A stretch of DNA of 64,000 nt from Pseudomonas sp. PSKL.D1. Its GTDB lineage: Bacteria > Pseudomonadota > Gammaproteobacteria > Pseudomonadales > Pseudomonadaceae. The DNA lies in assembly GCF_028898945.1 (NCBI RefSeq), contig NZ_CP118607.1:2280001-2344000 (forward strand), read 5' to 3'. The notes under the pieces are model-generated. The model was not told where the DNA came from and searched no databases. It saw only the letters and a list, made by a program, of their open reading frames with translations. The first letter of the stretch is position 1. Every line of letters starts with the position of its first letter. The translations under genes were made by a program, and so were the position numbers. Below, one piece after another: positions 62,835 through 64,000 of the stretch.

Positions 62835-63506
62835 ATGAGCAATCCCGTAGTCAGCCTCGGCCAGCCTGAAACCGAAGGGGTGCGCAAGTCGCGCAAGAAC
62901 AACCCCGAAAAAACCCGTGAGGACATCCTTCAGGCCGCCATCAACGAGTTCGTCCAGCAGGGCCTGGCCGGCGCGCGGGTGGACGCCATTGCCGAGCGCA
63001 CCGCCACCTCCAAACGCATGATCTACTACTACTTCGGCAGCAAGGAGCAGCTGTACGTCGAGTGCCTGGTCAAGTTGTACGGCGACATCCGCAAGACCGA
63101 GCAGAGCCTGGACCTGGGCTCGCTGCCCCCCGAACAGGCCATCTGCCGCCTTACCGAGTTCACATTCGACCACCACGACCGCAATGTCGATTTCGTGCGC
63201 ATGGTTTGCACAGAGAACATTCATTACGGCGAATACGTGAAAAAATCGCCGGAAATTCGCCAAATGAGCAGTCTGGTGCTGCAGGCGCTGGGCAGTACGT
63301 TGCAGCGCGGCGTGGCCGAGGGCGTGTTCCGCCCCGGCATCGAGGTCATCGATTTGCACATGCTGATGAGTTCGTTCTGCTTCTACCGGGTGTCCAACCG
63401 CCATACCTTTGGCGACATCTTCGAGATCGACCTCTCGGACGAGCAAATCAAGCAGCGCCACAAGGCCATGATCTGCGACGTGGTCATGCGCTATATCCGC
63501 GCCTGA
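62835..63506 (+). CDS. TetR-family transcriptional regulator
   Basis: A 223-residue TetR regulator with HTH at about residues 20-65 (ILQAAINEFVQQGLAGARVD; TSKRMIYYYFGSKEQLY) and a C-terminal ligand domain. ATG 62835 is preferred over GTG 62829. It lies in the same direction as quiC1 after a REPIN, and probably controls the quiC1/transporter genes or is regulated on its own. It is convergent with the GlxA-like gene by 7 bp. Confidence 0.9.
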   Translation: MSNPVVSLGQPETEGVRKSRKNNPEKTREDILQAAINEFVQQGLAGARVDAIAERTATSKRMIYYYFGSKEQLYVECLVKLYGDIRKTEQSLDLGSLPPEQAICRLTEFTFDHHDRNVDFVRMVCTENIHYGEYVKKSPEIRQMSSLVLQALGSTLQRGVAEGVFRPGIEVIDLHMLMSSFCFYRVSNRHTFGDIFEIDLSDEQIKQRHKAMICDVVMRYIRA

Positions 63507-63513
63507 GCCGCCA

Positions 63514-64000
63514 TCACTCGCCCAGCCGTTGCTCACGCGACGGCGGGTAGCCGAAGTAAGCCGCGTAGCACTTGCTGAAGTGCGACACCGAAACGAAGCC
63601 GCACGCCACCGCCACTTCCATCACCGACAGGTCGGAATACTGCAGCAGGCGGCGGCTCTTGGTGATGCGTAGCTCCATGTAGTAGCGGCGTGGCGAGGTG
63701 CCCAGTTGTGCCTGAAATAGCCGGTCGATCTGCCGACGCGAGCGGCCGCTGTAAGCGGCGAGCTGGTCGAGGCTGAGGGTTTCTTCCAGGTTGTTTTCCA
63801 TCAGTTCGACGATGGTGCGCAGGTGCAGGCTCATGGATTTCTTGGCGCCGGGCCCGACCTGGCGATAGCGCGCGCCGGAAAACGACAGGATTTCCTCCAC
63901 ACCTTCGGCCAACCCGTCGCCATACAACCTGCGCACCAGGCCGAGCATCAATTCCATGGCACCGTTGGGGCTGGCGGCAGTGAGGCGGTCGCGGTCCAGG
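63514..64000 (-). CDS. GlxA-family AraC-type regulator (3' part)
   Basis: This is the C-terminal 161 residues of a regulator with an N-terminal DJ-1/PfpI-like domain, as in GlxA/CdhR/ArgR. The end of that domain is visible in DRDRLTAASPNGAMELMLGL, and the AraC HTH pair follows (LSLDQLAAYSGRSRRQIDRLF; then LSVMEVAVACGFVSVSHFSK). The frame is open to the window edge, so the start lies outside. An ATG at 63957 is internal. Such regulators often control glycine betaine, arginine or carnitine use; the target is unknown here. Confidence 0.9.
   Translation of the reverse strand, partial: LDRDRLTAASPNGAMELMLGLVRRLYGDGLAEGVEEILSFSGARYRQVGPGAKKSMSLHLRTIVELMENNLEETLSLDQLAAYSGRSRRQIDRLFQAQLGTSPRRYYMELRITKSRRLLQYSDLSVMEVAVACGFVSVSHFSKCYAAYFGYPPSREQRLGE

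Overview
The window looks like chromosomal DNA from the Pseudomonas putida group. It is GC-rich with dense, short-spaced genes. It carries typical P. putida REP elements (cores like TGTAGGAGCGG) and many LysR/AraC-type regulators each beside a transporter or catabolic gene. The right end has the gene order ddc / MHS-type transporter / quiC1 / tetR / glxA-like, which I remember from P. putida KT2440. I see no rRNA, tRNA, CRISPR array, insertion sequence or prophage.

Layout. 1-9.8 kb holds the end of a branched-chain amino acid ABC transporter operon (livG partial, livF), a GABA-type permease, then small regulator/transporter/enzyme units (three LysR regulators, a cytosine-deaminase-like amidohydrolase, an MFS transporter, an SRPBCC protein and an AEC transporter). 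9.8-28.5 kb is a type VI secretion locus. Its left-pointing operon reads tssB-tssC-tssE-tssF-tssG-tssJ-tssK-tssL-hcp, then a broken vgrG fused to a VasX/BTH_I2691-like membrane effector that lacks its N-terminus, then a DUF6708-type membrane protein. Its right-pointing operon is tagO(vasI)-tssA-tssM. The two diverge from a 334-bp AT-rich spacer with two TGTAGGA dyads. No ClpV (tssH) and no PAAR gene are in the window.

28.5-41 kb holds an AraC regulator, a predicted surface tyrosine phosphatase carried on an autotransporter barrel, two tandem SsuA-like binding proteins without their own transporter, an AraC regulator, an Fsr-like MFS pump, mlaA, a two-component system, a DUF1348 protein, a frameshifted PagP-like gene and dkgB. 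41.1-45.3 kb is one gene for a 1395-residue LRR protein with a dermonecrotic-toxin-like N-terminus and a C-terminal NEL-type E3 ubiquitin ligase domain, a probable eukaryote-directed effector.

45.4-56.2 kb holds a MocR regulator with altered PLP-site residues divergent from a second GABA-type permease, an MscS channel with a possible 58-residue membrane protein overlapping it, a divergent dTMP-kinase-like protein, trans-aconitate methyltransferase, and a LysR / MFS / FAD-oxidoreductase group that resembles 2-aminoethylphosphonate catabolism genes, followed by a YebC-family regulator. 56.3-64 kb is an aromatic amine / quinate-type region: LysR, DOPA-type decarboxylase, MHS transporter, 3-dehydroshikimate dehydratase QuiC1, TetR and a partial GlxA-like regulator. 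A perfect 15-bp palindrome close to the PcaR operator lies between the transporter and quiC1, which would fit joint control with the protocatechuate pathway.
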